NCBI RefSeq assembly: GCF_036320965.1
Contig: NC_092270.1
Span: forward strand, 23,472,593-23,536,592
Length of the DNA: 64,000 bases
Direction of reading: 5' to 3'
Source of the DNA: Panulirus ornatus
Lineage: Eukaryota > Arthropoda > Malacostraca > Decapoda > Palinuridae
Below are positions 1 to 12,614 of the stretch, piece by piece. Each line of letters opens with the position of its first letter. The first letter of the stretch is position 1. The position numbers and the translations under genes are program-made. The notes under the pieces were generated by a model that ran no database searches, was not told where the DNA came from, and saw only the letters and a program-made list of their open reading frames with translations.

Positions 1-1712
1 GGTATAAGTTTTTTGAGTATTCCTGAGAAATTCTACGGGAGGGTATTGATTGAGAGAGTGAAGGCATGTACAGAGCATTAGATTGGGGAAGAGCAGTGTG
101 GTTTCAGAAGTGGTCGAGGATGTGTGGATCAGGTATTTGCTTTGAAGAATGTATGTGAGAAATACTTAGAAAAACAAATGGATTTGTATGTAGCATATAT
201 GGATCTGGAGAAGGCATATGATAGAGTTGATAGAGATGCTCTGTGAAAGGTATTAAGAGTATATGGTGCAGGAGGCAAGTTGCTAGAAGCAGTGAAAAGT
301 TTTTATCAAGGGTGTAAGGTATGTGTACGAGTAGCAAGAGAGGAAAGTAATTGGTTCCCAGTGAATGTTAGTTTGTGGCAGGGGTGTGTGATGTCTCCAT
401 AGTTGTTTAATTTGTTTATGGATGGGGTTGTTATGGAGGTGAATGCAAGAGTTTTGGATAGAGTGGCAAGTATGCAGTCTGTTGTGGATGAGAGGGCTTG
501 GAAAGTCAGTCAGTTGTTGTTCGCTGATGATACATCGCTGGTGGCTGATTTGTGTGAGAAACTGCAGAAGCTGGTGCCTGAGTTTGGTAAAGTGTGTGAA
601 AGAAGAATGCTGAGAGTAAATGTGAATAAGAACAAGGTTACAAGGTACAGTAGAGTTAAGGGACAAGTCAATTGGGAGGTAAGTTTAAATGGAGAAAAAC
701 TGGAGGAAGTGAAGTGTTTTAGATATCTGGGAGTGGATATGGTAGCGGAAGTGTCACAGGGTGGGGGAGGGAGCGAAGGTTCTGGGAGCATTAAAGAACG
801 CGTGTAAGGCGAGAATGTTATCTTCAAAGCAAAAATGGGTATGTTTGAAGAAATAGTGGTTCCAACAATGTTATATGGTTGCGAGGCATTGGCTATAGAT
901 AGGGTTGTGCGGAGGAGGGTGGATGTGTTGGAAATGAGATGTATGAGGATAGAATGTAGTGTGAGGTGGTTTGATCGAGGAAGTAATGAAAGGGGAAGAG
1001 AGGTATGTGGTAATGAAAAGAGTGTGGTTGAGAGAGCAGAAAAGGGTCCATTGAAATGGTTTGGTCACATGGAGAGAATGAGTGAGGAAAGATTGACAAA
1101 GAGGATATATGTGTCAGCAGTGGAGGGACTGAGGAGAAGTGGGAGACCAAAATGGAGGTGGAAGGATGGAGTGAAAAAGATTTTGAGTGATCGGGGCCTG
1201 AATATGCAGGAGGATGAAAGGTGTGTAAGGAATAGACTGAATTGGAACGATGTGGTATACTAGGGTCAACTTACTGTCAATGGATTGAACCAGGGCATGT
1301 GAAGCGTCTGGGGTAAACCATGGAGTTTTGTGGGGCCTGGCTCTGGAAAGGGAGCTGTGGTTTCAGTGCATTATACATGACAGCTAAAGACTGAGTGTGA
1401 ACGAATGTGGCCTTTGTTGGCTTTTCCTATCGGTACCTCGCGCGCATACAGGGGGAGGGGGGTGTCACTTCATGTGTGGTGGGGTTGTGATGGGAATGAA
1501 TAAAGGCTGTATGAATTATGTAATGTGTATATATGTATATATCTGTGTATGTATATATATATATTTATACATTGAAATGTATAGGTATGTATATGTGCGT
1601 GTGTGGATGAGTATATATATACATGTTTACGTGGGTGGGTTGGGCCATTGTTTCGTCTGTTTCCTTGCGCTACCTCGCTAACGTGGGAGACAGCGACAAA
1701 ATATAATAAATA
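1..1712 (+). mobile_element. LINE fragment, RT domain to 3' end (decayed)
   Basis: This is the 3' part of the window's dominant LINE, cut by the window start. Translation gives RT-core and C-terminal signatures: a YMDLEKAYDRVD catalytic block near 200, FADDTSLVAD near 525, YGCEALAIDR near 875 and RRSGRPKWRWKDG near 1,130. The reading frame is broken. In-frame stops replace Gln and Trp codons near 79, 243 and 400, and a deletion of about 25 bp near 735 removes part of the DLAADGTMEAEV region. The coding part ends near 1,262. A long-form 3' UTR follows to about 1,712, ending in the conserved tail CTACCTCGCTAACGTGGGAG plus an A-rich tract. It is an old, non-functional copy. Confidence 0.92.
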
Positions 1713-1721
1713 AATATATAT

Positions 1722-4700
1722 CCCTGGGGATAGGGGAGAAAGAATACTTCCCACGCATTCCTCACGTGTTGTAGAAGGCGACTAAAGGGGACGGGAGCGG
1801 GGGGCCAGAAACCCTCCCCTCCTTGTATTTTAACTTTCTAAAAGGGGAAACAGAAGAAGGAGTCACGCGAGGAGTGCTCATCCTCCTCGAAGGCTCAGAT
1901 TGGGGTGTCTAAATGTGTGTGGATGTAACCAAGATGAGAAAAAAGGAGAGATAGGTAGTATGTTTGAGGAAAGGAACCTGGATGTTTTGGCTCTGAGTGA
2001 AATGAAGCTCAAGGGTAAAGGGGAAGAGTGGTTTGGGAATATCTTGGGTGTAAAGTCAGGGGTTAGTGAGAGGACAAGAGCAAGGGAAGGAGTAGCACTA
2101 CTCCTGAATCAGGAGTTGTGGGAGTATGTGATAGAGTGTAAGAGAGTAAATTTTAGATTGATATGAGTAAAACTGAAAGTTGATGGAGAGAGATGGGGGA
2201 TTATTGGTGCATATGCACCTGGGCATGAGAAGAAAGATTATGAGAGGCAAGTGTTTTGGGAGCAGCTGAATGAGTGTGTTAGTGGATTTGATGCACAAGA
2301 CCGGGTTATAGTGATGGGTGATTTGAATGCAAAGGTGAGTAATGTGGCAGTTGAGGGAATAATTGGTATACATGGAGTGTTCAGTGTTGTAAATGGAAAT
2401 GGTGAAGAGCTTGTAGATTTATGTGCTGAAAAAGGACTGGTGATTGGGAATACCTGGTTTAAAAAGCGAGATATAAGTAAGTATACGTATGTAAGTAGGA
2501 GAGATGGCCAGAGAGTGTTATTGGATTACGTGTTAATTGATAGATGCACGAAAGAGAGACTTTTGGATGTTAAAGTGCTGAGAGGTGCAACTGGAGGGAT
2601 GTCTGATCATTATCTTGTGGAGGCAAAGGTGATGATTTGTGGGGGTTTTCAGAAAAGAAGAGAGAATGTTGGGGTGAAGAGAGTGGTGAGAGTAAGTGAG
2701 CTTGGGAAGGACTTGTGTGAGGAAGTACCAGGAGAGACCGAGTACAGAATGGAAAAAGGTGAGAACAAAGGAGGTAAGGGGAGTGGGGGAGGAATGGGAT
2801 GTATTTAGGGAATCAGTGATGGCTTGCGCAAAAGATCCTTGTGGCATGAGAAGCGTGGGAGGTGGGTTGATGAGAAAAGGTAGCGAGTGGTGGGATGAAG
2901 AAGTAAGATTATTAGTGAAAGAGAAGAGAGGCATTTGGATGATTTTTGCAGGGAAAAAATGCAAATGATTGGGAGAGGTATAAAAGAAAGAGGCAGGAGG
3001 TCAAGAGAAAGGTGCAAGAGATGAAAAAGAGGGCAAATGAGAGTTGGGGTGAGAGAGTATCATTAAATTTTAGGGAGAATAAAAAGATGTTTTGGAAGGA
3101 GGTGAATAAAGTGCGTAAGACAAGGGAGCAAATGGGAACTTCGGTGAAGGGCGCAAATGGGGAGGTGATATCAAGTAGTGGTGATGTGAGAAGGAGATGG
3201 AGTGAGTATTTTGAAGGTGTGTTGAATGTGTTTGATGATAGAGTAGCAGATATAGGGTGTTTTGGTCGAGGTGGTATGGAAAGTGAGAGGGTTAGGGAAA
3301 ATGATTTGGTAAATAGAGAAGAGGTAGTAAAAGCTTTAGGAAGAGTAAAAGCTTTACGGAAGATGAAAGCCGGCAAGGCAGCAGGTTTGGATGGTATTGC
3401 AGTGGAATTTATTAAAAAAGGGGGTGACTGTATTGTTGACTGGTTGGTAAGGTTATTTAATGTATGTATGATTCATGGTGAGGTGCCTGAGGATTGGCGG
3501 AATGCTTGCATAGTGCCATTGTATAAAGGCAAAGGGGATAAGAGTGAGTGCTGAAATTACAGTGGTATAAGTTTGTTGAGTATTCCTGGTAAATTATATG
3601 GGAGGGTATTGATTGAGAGGGTGAGGGCATGTACAGAGCATCAGATTGGGGAAGAACAGTGTGGTTTCAGAAGTGGTAGAGGATGTGTGGCTCAGGTGTT
3701 TGCTTTGAAGAATGTATGTGAGAAATACTTAGAAAAACAAATGGATTTGTATGTAGCATTTATGGATCTGGAGAAGGCATATGATAGAGTTGATAGAGAT
3801 GCTCTGTGGAAGGTTTTAAGAATATATGGTGTGGGAGGCAAGTTCTTAGAAGCAGTGAAAAGTTTTTATCAAGGATGTAAGGCATGTGTACGTGTAGGAA
3901 GAGAGGAAAGTGATTGGTTCTCAGTGAATGTAGGTTTGTGGCAGGGGTGTGTGATGTCTCCATGGTTGTTTAATTGGTTTATGGATGGGGTTGTTAGGGA
4001 GGTGAATGGAAGAGTTTTGGAAAGAGGGGCAAGTATGCAGTCTGTTGTGGATGAGAGAGCTTGGGAAGTGAGTCAGTTGTTGTTCGCTGATGATACAGCG
4101 CTGGTGGCTGATTCATGTAAGATACTGCAGAAGCTGGTGACTGAGTTTGGTAAAGTGTGTGAAAGAAGAAAGTTAAGAGTAAATGTGAATAAGAGCAAGG
4201 TTATTAGGTACAGTAGGGTTGAGGGTCAAGTCAATTGGGAGGTAAGTTTGAATGGAGAAATACTGGAGGAAGTAAAGTGTTTTAGATATCTGGGAGTGGA
4301 TCTGGCAGCGGATGGAACCATGGAAGCGGAAGTGAATCATAGGGTGGGGGAGGGGGCGAAAATTCTGGGAGCCTTGAAGAATGTGTGGAAGTCGAGAACA
4401 TTATCTCGGAAAGCAAAAATGGGTATGTTTGAAGGAATAGTGGTTCCAACAATGTTGTATGGTTGCGAGGCGTGGGCTATGGATAGAATTGTGCGCAAGA
4501 GGGTGGATGTGCTGGAAATGAGATGTTTGAGGACAATATGTGGTGTGAGGTGGTTTGATCGAGTAAGTGATGTAAGGGTAAGAGAGATGTGTGGAAATAA
4601 AAAGAGTGTGGATGAGAGAGCAGAAGAGGGTGTTTTGAAATGGTTTGGTCACATGGAGAGAATGAGTGAGGAAAGATTGACCAAGAGGATATATGTGTCA

Positions 4701-5312
4701 GAGGTAGAGGGAACGAGGAGAAGTGGGAGACCAAATTGGAGGTGGAAAGATGGAGTGAAAAAGATTTTGAGTGATCGGGGCCTGAAGATGCAGGAGGGTG
4801 AAAGGCATGCAAGGAATAGAGTGAATTGGAACGATGTGATATACCGGGGTCGACGTGCTGTCAATGGATTGAACCAGGGCATGTGAAGTGTCTGGGGTAA
4901 ACGATGGAAAGTTGTGTGGGGCCTGGATGTGGAAAGGGAGCTGTGGTTTTGGTGCATTATTACATGACAGCTAGAGACTGAGTGTGAACGAATGGGGCCT
5001 TTGGTGTCTTTTCCTAGCGCTACCTCGCACACATGAGGGGGGAGGGGGTTGTTATTTCATGTGTGGCAAGGTGGCGATGGGAACAAATGAAGGCAGACAG
5101 TATGAATTATGTACATGTGTATATATGTATATGTCTGTGTGTGTATATATATGTGTACATTGAGATGTATAGGTATGTATATTTGCGTGTGTGGACGTGT
5201 ATGTATATACATGTGTATGGGGGTGGATTGGGCCATTTCTTTCATCTGTTTCCTTGCGCTACCTCGCAAACGCGGGAGACAGTGACAAAGCAAAATAGAT
5301 ATAAATACATAT
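1722..5312 (+). mobile_element. Near-full-length LINE copy, older subfamily
   Basis: A whole element can be followed. The 5' UTR begins TATCCCTGGGGATAGGGGAG. The endonuclease runs from about 1,900, with LSEMK, GAYAPG, GDLNAKV and SDHYLV. The linker runs to about 3,300 and the RT from about 3,370, with GKAAGLDGI, FMDLEKAYDRVD and FADDTALVAD. The C-terminal tail ends GLNQGM at 4,886, and a long 3' UTR runs to about 5,312. The ORF is broken by a stop near 2,164, frameshifts near 2,700-2,800 and 2,950, and a Ser-to-stop change at 3,552. From 3,573 to 4,886 (437 codons) it is open. The ATG used as start in the best copies reads AGG here. The clade (RTE-like) is inferred from the C-terminal tail and single-ORF layout. 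Confidence 0.92.
3573..4886 (+). pseudogene. RT C-terminal half of LINE ORF, open remnant
   Basis: This open stretch encodes the RT palm and thumb and the C-terminal domain. It opens with LLSIPGKLYGRVLIERVRAC, then EEQCGFRSGRGC, FMDLEKAYDRVD (first catalytic Asp), FADDTALVAD (catalytic Asp pair) and the VKCFRYLGVDL block. The C-terminal part carries YGCEAWAMDR and RRSGRPNWRWKDG and ends in GLNQGM. It has no start codon of its own, because an in-frame TGA at 3,552 separates it from the upstream endonuclease and linker. It is therefore a piece of a dead polyprotein. The later GLNQGM stop marks it as the older subfamily; younger copies stop 11 codons earlier. Confidence 0.88.
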
Positions 5313-7291
5313 AACACACACAGTCATATACATATATACACATGTACATAATTCATACATTCTGCCCTTATTCATTCTCGTCGCCACCACACTACACATG
5401 AAATGACAACCCCCTCCCCTGCATGTGCGCAAGGTAGCGCTAGGAAAAGACAACAAAGGCCACATTCGTTCACACTCACTCTCTAGCTGTCATGTAATAA
5501 TGCACCAAAACCACAGCTCCCTTTCCACATCCAGGCCCCACAAAATATTCCATGGTTTACCCCAGACGCTTCACATGCCCTGGTTCAATCCATTGACAGC
5601 ACATCGACCCCGGTATACCACATCATTCCAATTCACTCTATTCCTTGCATGCCTTTCACCCTCCTGCATGTTCAGGCCCTGATCACTCAAAATCTTTTTC
5701 ACTCCAACCTTCCACCTCCAATTTGGTCTCCCACTTCTCATTCCCTCCACCTCTGACACATATATCCTCTTGGTCAATCTTTCCTCACTCATTCTTTCCA
5801 TGTGACCAAACCATTTCAAAATACCCTCTTCTGCTCTCTCAATCACGCTCTTTTTATCACCACACATCTCTCTTACCCTTACATTATTTACTCGATCAAA
5901 CCACCTCACACCACTTATTGTCCTCAACCGTCTCATTTCCAGCACATCCACCCTCCTCCGCACAACTCTATCTAGCCCATGCCTCGCAACCATATAACAT
6001 TGTTGGAACCACTGTTCCTTCAAGCATACCCATCTTTGCTTTCCAAAATAACGTTCTTGACTTCCACAGATTTTTCAGCACTCCCAGAACTTTTGGCCCC
6101 TCCCCCACCCTATGATTCACTTCTGCTTACATGGTTCCATCTTCTGCCAAATCCACTCCCAGATATCGAAAACACTTCACTCCCTCCAGTTTTTCTCCAT
6201 TCAAACTTACCTCCTAATTGACTTGTCCCTCATTCCTACTGTACCTAATAACCTTGCTCTTATTCACATTTACTCTCAGCTTTCTTCTTTCACACACTTT
6301 ACCAGAATCAGTTGCCAGCTTGTGCAGTTTCTCACCCGAATCAGGCACCAGCACTGTATCATCAGCGAACAACAACTGACTCGCTTCCCAAGCTCTCTCA
6401 TCCCCAACGGACTGCATACTTGGCCCCCCTTTCCAAAACTCTTGCAATCACCTCCCTAACAACCCCATCCATAAACAAATTAAACAACCATGGAGACATC
6501 ATGCACCCCTGCTGCAAACCAACATTCACTGAGAACCAATCACTTTCCTCTCTTCCTACTCATACACATGCCTTACATCCTTGATAAAAATTTTTCACTG
6601 CTTCAAACAACTTACCTCCCACACCATATATCCTTAATACCTTCCACAGAGCATCTCTATTAACTCTATCATATGCCTTCTCCAGATCCATAAATGCTAC
6701 CTACAAATCCATTTGCTTTTCTAAGTATTTCTCACATATATTCTTCAAAGCAAACACCTGATCCACACATCCTCTACCACTTCTGAAACCACACTGCTCT
6801 TCCCCAATCTGATGCTCTGTACATGCCTTCACCCTCTCAATCAATACCCTCCCATATAATTTCCCAGGAATACTCAACAAATTTATACCTCTGTAATTTG
6901 AGCACTCACTTTTATCCCCTTTGTCTTTGTACAACAGCACTATGGAAGCATTCCGCCAATCCTTAGGCACCTCACCATGAGTCATACATACATTAAATAA
7001 CCTTACCAATCGGTCAACAATACAGTCACCCCCTTTTTTAATAAATTCCACTGCAATACCATCCAAACCTGCTGCCTTGCCAGCTTTCATCTTCTGCAAA
7101 GCTTTCACTACCTCTTCTCTGTTTACCAAATCACTCTCCCAAACCCTCTCACTTTGCACACCACCACGACCAAAACACCCTATGTCTGCCACTCTTTCAT
7201 CAAACACATTCAAGAAACCTTCAAAATACTTAATCTCCTTCTCACATCACCATTACTTGTTATCACCTCCCTATTATTAGCTCCCTTCACT
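5313..7291 (-). mobile_element. 5'-truncated LINE, older subfamily
   Basis: Reading the minus strand, the element runs from the linker/RT boundary at about 7,291 through GKAAGLDGI, QCGFRSGRGC, FADDTVLVPD and the C-terminal GRPNWRWK block to GLNQGM near 5,571. A long-form 3' UTR then runs to about 5,318. Coding frames are fragmented (remnants near 6,701-7,213, 6,214-6,447 and 5,571-6,023). It meets the 1,722-5,312 copy tail-to-tail. Its own terminal tail is missing at that junction, so the plus copy may have landed in its 3' UTR. The 5' end is lost at 7,291, where LINE C begins. Confidence 0.88.
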
Positions 7292-7292
7292 G

Positions 7293-8680
7293 ATGATATA
7301 CAGACATTTACATATGTACACACGTACATATCCTTACTTGCTGCCTTTAGCCGTTCTCATCGCCACCCCGGTATACATGAAATAGCATACCCTCCCCTGC
7401 AAGGCAGTGCCAGTAACAGACAAAAAAGGCCACATTCATTCACACTCAGTCTCTAGCTCTCATGTTTAATGCACTGAAACCACAGCTCCCTTTCTATGTC
7501 CAGGCCCCACAGGCCTTTTCATAGTGTACCCGAGACTCTTCACATGCCCTGGTTCAATCCATTGACAGGACATCGACTCTGTTGTAACACATCATTTCAA
7601 TTCACTCTATTCCTTGTACGCCTTTCACCATCCTGTATGTTCAGGCCTTGATCACTCAAAATCTTGTTCACTCCATCCTTCTACCTCCAATTTGGTCTCC
7701 CGCTTCTCCTACTTCCCTCCAACTCTGACACATATATCTTTGTTGTCAGTCTTTCCTAACTCATTCTCTCCATGTGACCAAGCCATTTCAACACACCCTC
7801 ACCTGCTCTCTCAACCACACTCTTTCTATTACCACACATCTATCTTATCCTTTCATTACGTACTTGATTAAACCACTTCACACCACATATTTTCCTCAAA
7901 CATTTCATTTCCAACCCCTCCACCTTCCTCTGCACAACCCTATCTATAGCTCATGCCTCGCAACCACATAACATTGTTAGAACCACTATTTCTTCAAACA
8001 TACCCATTTTTTGCTCTTTGAGATAATGTTCTTGCCTTCCACACATTCTTCAGTGCTCCCAGAACCTTCACTCCCCCCCAAACCCTGTGACTTACTTCCT
8101 CTTCATCCGCTGCTAAGTCCACTCCCAGATATCTAAAGCACTTCCCTTACTCCAGTTTTTCTCCATTCAAACTTGCCTCCCAATTAACTTGTCTCTCAAC
8201 CCTACTGAACCTAATAGCTTTGCTCTTATTGAAATGTACTCTCAACTTTTTTCTTTCACCTACTATTCCAGACTCAGTCACCAACTTTTGCAGTTTCTCA
8301 CTTGAATCAGCTACCAGTGTTGTATCATCAGCAAACAATAAATGATTCACTTTTTAGGCCCTCTCATCCCCAACAGACTGCATACTTGCCCCTTTTTCCA
8401 AAACTCTTGCATTTACCTCCCTAACCACACCATCCATAAACAAATTAAACAACCATAGAGACATCATACACCCCTGCTGCAGACCACCCTTCACTAGGAA
8501 CCGAGTCACTCTGCTCTCTTCCAACTCATATGTATTCCTTACACCTTTGATAAAAACTTTTTTCTGCTTCTAGCAGCCACACCATATACTCTTAAGACCT
8601 TCCACAAAGCATCTCTATCAGCCCTATCGTATGCCTTCAGATCCATAAATGCTATATACAAATCCATTTGTTTTTCTGAG
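7293..8680 (-). mobile_element. LINE C, part 1 (3' UTR and C-terminal RT)
   Basis: This is the 3' portion of an old minus-strand LINE. The 3' UTR spans about 7,293-7,570. Decayed RT C-terminal sequence follows up to 8,680, where it stops inside the codons for SEKQMDL-like sequence. That point continues at about 9,164 and again at 12,672, so this is one element split by two later insertions. The coding frame is riddled with stops and small deletions; a recognisable remnant at 8,147-8,350 reads LLFADDTTLVADSSEKLQKL. It is more diverged from the family consensus than its neighbours, in keeping with greater age. Confidence 0.82.
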
Positions 8681-9163
8681 TGGTTTCAGTGCATTACACA
8701 TGACAGCTAGAGACTGGGTGTAAACAAGTGTCTTTTCCTAGTGCTACCTCGCGGGGGGATGCTATTTCATGTGTGGCGGAGTCGCGACGGGAATGGATGA
8801 AGGCAGCAAGTATGAACATGTACATGTGTATATATGTATATGTCTGTGTATGTATATGTATATATTGGAAAGGATCACAATTTTGCACATGATCAAGTAT
8901 ATTCTTATGAGTCCATGGGGAAAATGAAACACGATAAATGCACTTGGGAACTTATCCTGTTTCATTTTCCCCATGGACTCGTAGGAATGTGTATACATAT
9001 GTTGAAATGTGTAGGTATGTATATGTGCATGTGTGGGCATTTATGTTTATACATGTGTGTGTGGGTGGGTTGGGCCATTCTTTCATCTGTTTCCTTGCAC
9101 TACCTCGCAAACGCGGGAGACAGCGACAAAGTATAAAAAAAAAAAAAAAAAAAAAAAAAAAGT
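8681..9163 (+). mobile_element. LINE 3'-UTR-only insertion in LINE C
   Basis: This plus-strand piece carries only the long-form LINE 3' UTR, from GGTTTCAGTGCATTACACAT through the conserved CTACCTCGCAAACGCGGGAG tail, with a run of about 28 A residues at 9,136-9,163. It interrupts LINE C exactly between its KQM codons (left at 8,680) and the continuing AAGTATTTCT sequence on the right. This fits a very short, 5'-truncated retrotransposition product. A foldback sequence of other origin is embedded in it at about 8,864-8,994. No clear TSD could be defined because of the poly-A. Confidence 0.8.
8864..8994. repeat. Foldback insertion, possibly Penelope-like element end
   Basis: The LINE 3' UTR is interrupted by foreign sequence containing an inverted repeat. 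The left arm is 8,901-8,937 and the right arm 8,952-8,988, with 3 mismatches in 37 positions and a 14-nt spacer. The arms contain GAGTCCATGGGGAAAATGAA. From memory this resembles terminal sequence of decapod Penelope-like retroelements, whose ends carry hammerhead ribozymes. No hammerhead CTGATGA core is visible here, so no ribozyme is called. The assignment is by recollection only. Confidence 0.45.
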
Positions 9164-9305
9164 ATTTCTTATGCACTTTCTTAAAAAAAAAAAAAACCTG
9201 ATCCACACACTGTCTACCATTTCTGAAACCACACTGCTCCTCCCCAGTTTGATGCTCTGTACATGCCTTCACCTTCTCAGTCAATACCCTCCCGTACAGT
9301 TTCCC
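9164..9305 (-). mobile_element. LINE C, part 2 (RT fragment)
   Basis: A 142-bp minus-strand RT piece covering the KYLEK, QVFALKN, GFRNGRQCVDQ and CTEHQTGEEQ region. It joins part 1 on the left and, after removal of LINE D, part 3 at 12,672. An A-run of 14 replaces the start of the KNVCEK codons. The right edge AGTTTCC (9,298-9,304) is repeated at 12,672-12,678 and is the TSD of LINE D. Confidence 0.82.
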
Positions 9306-9471
9306 ATACAGTGTGTATGTGTATATATATATATATGTATATTATCCCTGGGGATAGGGGTGAAAGAATACTTCCCACGCATTCCTCGCGTGTCGTAGAA
9401 AGCGACTAGAGGGGATGGGAGTGGGGGGCCAGAAATCCTCCCCTCCTTGTATTTTTTTTTAACTTTCTGAA

Positions 9472-12468
9472 ATGGGAAACAGAAGAAGGAGTCACGCGGG
9501 GAGTGCTCATCCTCCTCGAAGGCTCAGATTGGGGTGCCTAAATGTGTGTGGATGTAACCAAGATGTGAAAAAAGGAGAGATAGGTAGTATGTTTAAGGAA
9601 AGGAACCTGGATGTTTTGGCTCTGAGTGAAACGAAGCTCAAGGGTAAAGGGGAAGAGTGGTTTGGGAATGTCTTGGGAGTAAAGTCAGGGGTTAGTGAGA
9701 GGACAAGAGCAAGGGAAGGAGTAGCAGTACTCCTGAAACAGGAGTTGTGGGAGTATGTGATAGAATGTAAGAAAGTAAATTCTCGATTAATATGGGTAAA
9801 ACTGAAAGTTGATGGAGAGAGATGGGTGATTATTGGTGCATATGCACCTGGGCATGAGAAGAAAGATCATTAGAGGCAAGTGTTTTGGGAGCAGCTGAAT
9901 GAGTGTGTTAGTGGTTTTGATGCACGAGACCGGGTTATAGTGATGGGTGATTTGAATGCAAAGGTGAGTAATGTGGCAGTTGAGGGAATAATTGGTATAC
10001 ATGGGGTGTTCAGTGTTGTAAATGGAAATGGTGAAGAGCTTGTAGATTTATGTGCTGAAAAATGACTGATGATTGGGAATACCTGGTTTAAAAAGCGAGA
10101 TATACATAAGTATACTTATGTAAATAGGAGAGATGGCCAGAGAGCATTATTGGATTACGTGTTAATTGACAGGTGCGCGAAAGAGAGACTTTTGGATGTT
10201 AATGTGCTGAGAGGTGCAACTGGAGGGATGTCTGATCATTATCTTGTGGAGGCTAAGGTGAAGATTTGTATGGGTTTTCAGAAAAGAAGAGAGAATGTTG
10301 GGGTGAAGAGGGTGGTGAGAGTAAGTGAGCTTGGGAAGGAGACTCGTGTGAGGAAGTACCAGGAGAGACTGAGTACAGAATGGAAAAAGGTGAGAACAAT
10401 GGAAGTAAGGGGAGTGGGGGAGGAATGGGATGTATTTAGGGAATTAGTGATGGATTGTGCAAAAGATGCTTGTGGCATGAGAAGAGTGGGAGGTGGGTTG
10501 ATTAGAAAGGGTAGTGAGTGGTGGGATGAAGAAGTAAGATTATTAGTGAAAGAGAAGAGAGAGGCATTTGGACGATTTTTGCAGGGAAAAAATGCAATTG
10601 AGTGGGAGATGTATAAAAGAAAGAGACAGGAGGTCAAGAGAAAGGTGCAAGAGGTGAAAAAAAGGGCAAATGAGAGTTGGGGTGAGAGAGTATCATTAAA
10701 TTTTAGGGAGAATAAAAAGATGTTCTGGAAGGAGGTAAATAAAGTGCATAAGACAAGGGAGCAAATGGGAACTTCAGTGAAGGGCGCAAATGGGGAGGTG
10801 ATAACAAGTAGTGGTGATGTGAGAAGGAGATGGAGTGAGTATTTTGAAGGTTTGTTGAATGTGTTTGATGATAGAGTGGCAGATATAGGGTGTTTTGGTC
10901 GAGGTGGTGTGCAAAGTGCGAGGGTTAGGGAAAATGATTTGGTAAACAGAGAAGAGGTAGTAAAAGCTTTGCGGAAGATGAAAGCTGGCAAGGCAGCAGG
11001 TTTGGATGGTATTGCAGTGGAATTTATTAAAAACTGGGGTGACTGTATTGTTGACTGGTTGGTAAGGTTATTTAATGTATGTATGACTCATGGTGAGGTG
11101 CCTGAGGATTGGCGGGATGCATGCATAGTGCCATTGTACAAAGGCAAAGGGGATAAGAGTGAGTGCTCAAATTACAGAGGTATAAGTTTGTTGAGTATTC
11201 CTGGTAAATTATATGGGAGGGTATTGATTGAGAGGGTGAAGGCATGTACAGAGCATCAGATTGGGGAAGAGCAGTGTGGTTTCAGAAGTGGTAGAGGATG
11301 TGTGGATCAGGTGTTTGCTTTGAAGAATGTATGTGAGAAATACTTAGAAAAGCAAATGGACTTGTATGTAGCATTTATGGATCTGGAGAAGGCATATGAT
11401 AGAGTTGATAGAGATGCTCTGTGGAAGGTATGAAGAATATATGGTGTGGGAGGCAAGTTGTTAGAAGCAGTGAAAAGTTTTTATCGAGGATGTAAGGCAT
11501 GTGTACGTGTAGGAAGAGAGGAAAGTGATTGGTTCTCAGTGAATGTAGGTTTGCGGCAGGGGTGTGTGATGTCTCCATGGTTGTTTAATTTGTTTATGGA
11601 TGGGGTTGTTAGGGAGGTGAATGCAAGAGTTTTGGAAAGAGGAGCAAGAATGAAGTCTGTTGTGGATGAGAGAGCTTGGGAAGTGAGTCAGTTGTTGTTC
11701 GCTGATGATACAGCGCTGGTGGCTGATTCATGTAAGATACTGCAGAAGCTGGTGACTGAGTTTGGTAAAGTGTGTGAAAGAAGAAAGTTAAGAGTAAATG
11801 TGAATAAGAGCAAGGTTATTAGGTACAGTAGGGTTGAGGGTCAAGTCAATTGGGAGGTGAGTTTGAATGGAGAAAAACTGGAGGAAGTGAAGTGTTTTAG
11901 ATATCTGGGAGTGGATCTGGCAGCGGATGGAACCATGGAAGCGGAAGTGGATCATAGGGTGGGGGAGGGGGCGAAAATTCTGGGAGCCTTGAAGAATGTG
12001 TGGAAGTCGAGAACACTATCTCGGAAAGCAAAAATGGGTATGTTTGAAGGAATAGTGGTTCCAACAATGTTGTATGGTTGCGAGGCGTGGGCTATGGATA
12101 GAGTTGTGCGCAGGAGGATGGATGTGCTGGAAATGAGATGTTTGAGGACAATGTGTGGTGTGAGGTGGTTTGATCGAGTAAGTAACGTAAGGGTAAGAGA
12201 GATGTGTGGAAATAAAAAGAGTGTGGTTGAGAGAGCAGAAGAGGGTGTTTTGAAATGGTTTGGGCACATGGAGAGAATGAGTGAGGAAAGATTGACCAAG
12301 AGGATATATGTGTCGGAGGTGGAGGGAACGAGGAGAAGAGGGAGACCAAATTGGAGGTGGAAAGATGGAGTGAAAAAAATTTTGTGTGATCGGGGCCTGA
12401 ACATGCAGGAGGGTGAAAGGAGGGCAAGGAATAGAGTGAATTGGAGCGATGTGGTATACTGGGGTTGA
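9472..12468 (+). pseudogene. LINE D ORF: endonuclease-reverse transcriptase, 3 stops
   Basis: The frame is 999 codons including the stop. The N-terminal endonuclease (about residues 20-265) has N24 in GCLNV, E53 in LSETK, Y124 in GAYAPG, D160/N162 in GDLN, and S254-D255-H256 in SDHYLV. A basic linker, probably helical, covers about 290-430. The RT spans about 495-860, with GKAAGLDGI near 506, FMDLEKAYDRVD near 635 (catalytic Asp637) and FADD at 743-746. The C-terminal domain has YGCEAW and a GRPNWRWK motif. Start chosen: ATG in AAATGGGAAACAG. One frame holds throughout; the only breaks are Glu134 (TAG), Gly198 (TGA) and Leu654 (TGA). The product would nick DNA and copy the LINE RNA at the break. 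All catalytic residues seen are retained, but this copy cannot make a full protein. Confidence 0.92.
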
Positions 12469-12614
12469 CGTGCTGTCAGTGGATTGAATCAAGGCATGTG
12501 AAGTGTCTGGGGTAAACCATGGAAAGCTGTGTAGGTATGTATATTTGCGTGTGTGGACGTATGTATATACATGTGTATGGGGGTGGTTGGGCCATTTCAT
12601 TCGTCTGTTTCCTT

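Noticed and set aside
5033..5314. Apparent small hydrophobic ORFs with CVYIYVYI-type runs
   Set aside because: These are translations of the TATATG/TGTATA-rich LINE 3' UTR and recur in each copy.
8864..8994. Active hammerhead ribozyme
   Set aside because: No CTGATGA or GAAA core in the right arrangement could be found. Only flank-like foldback sequence is present.
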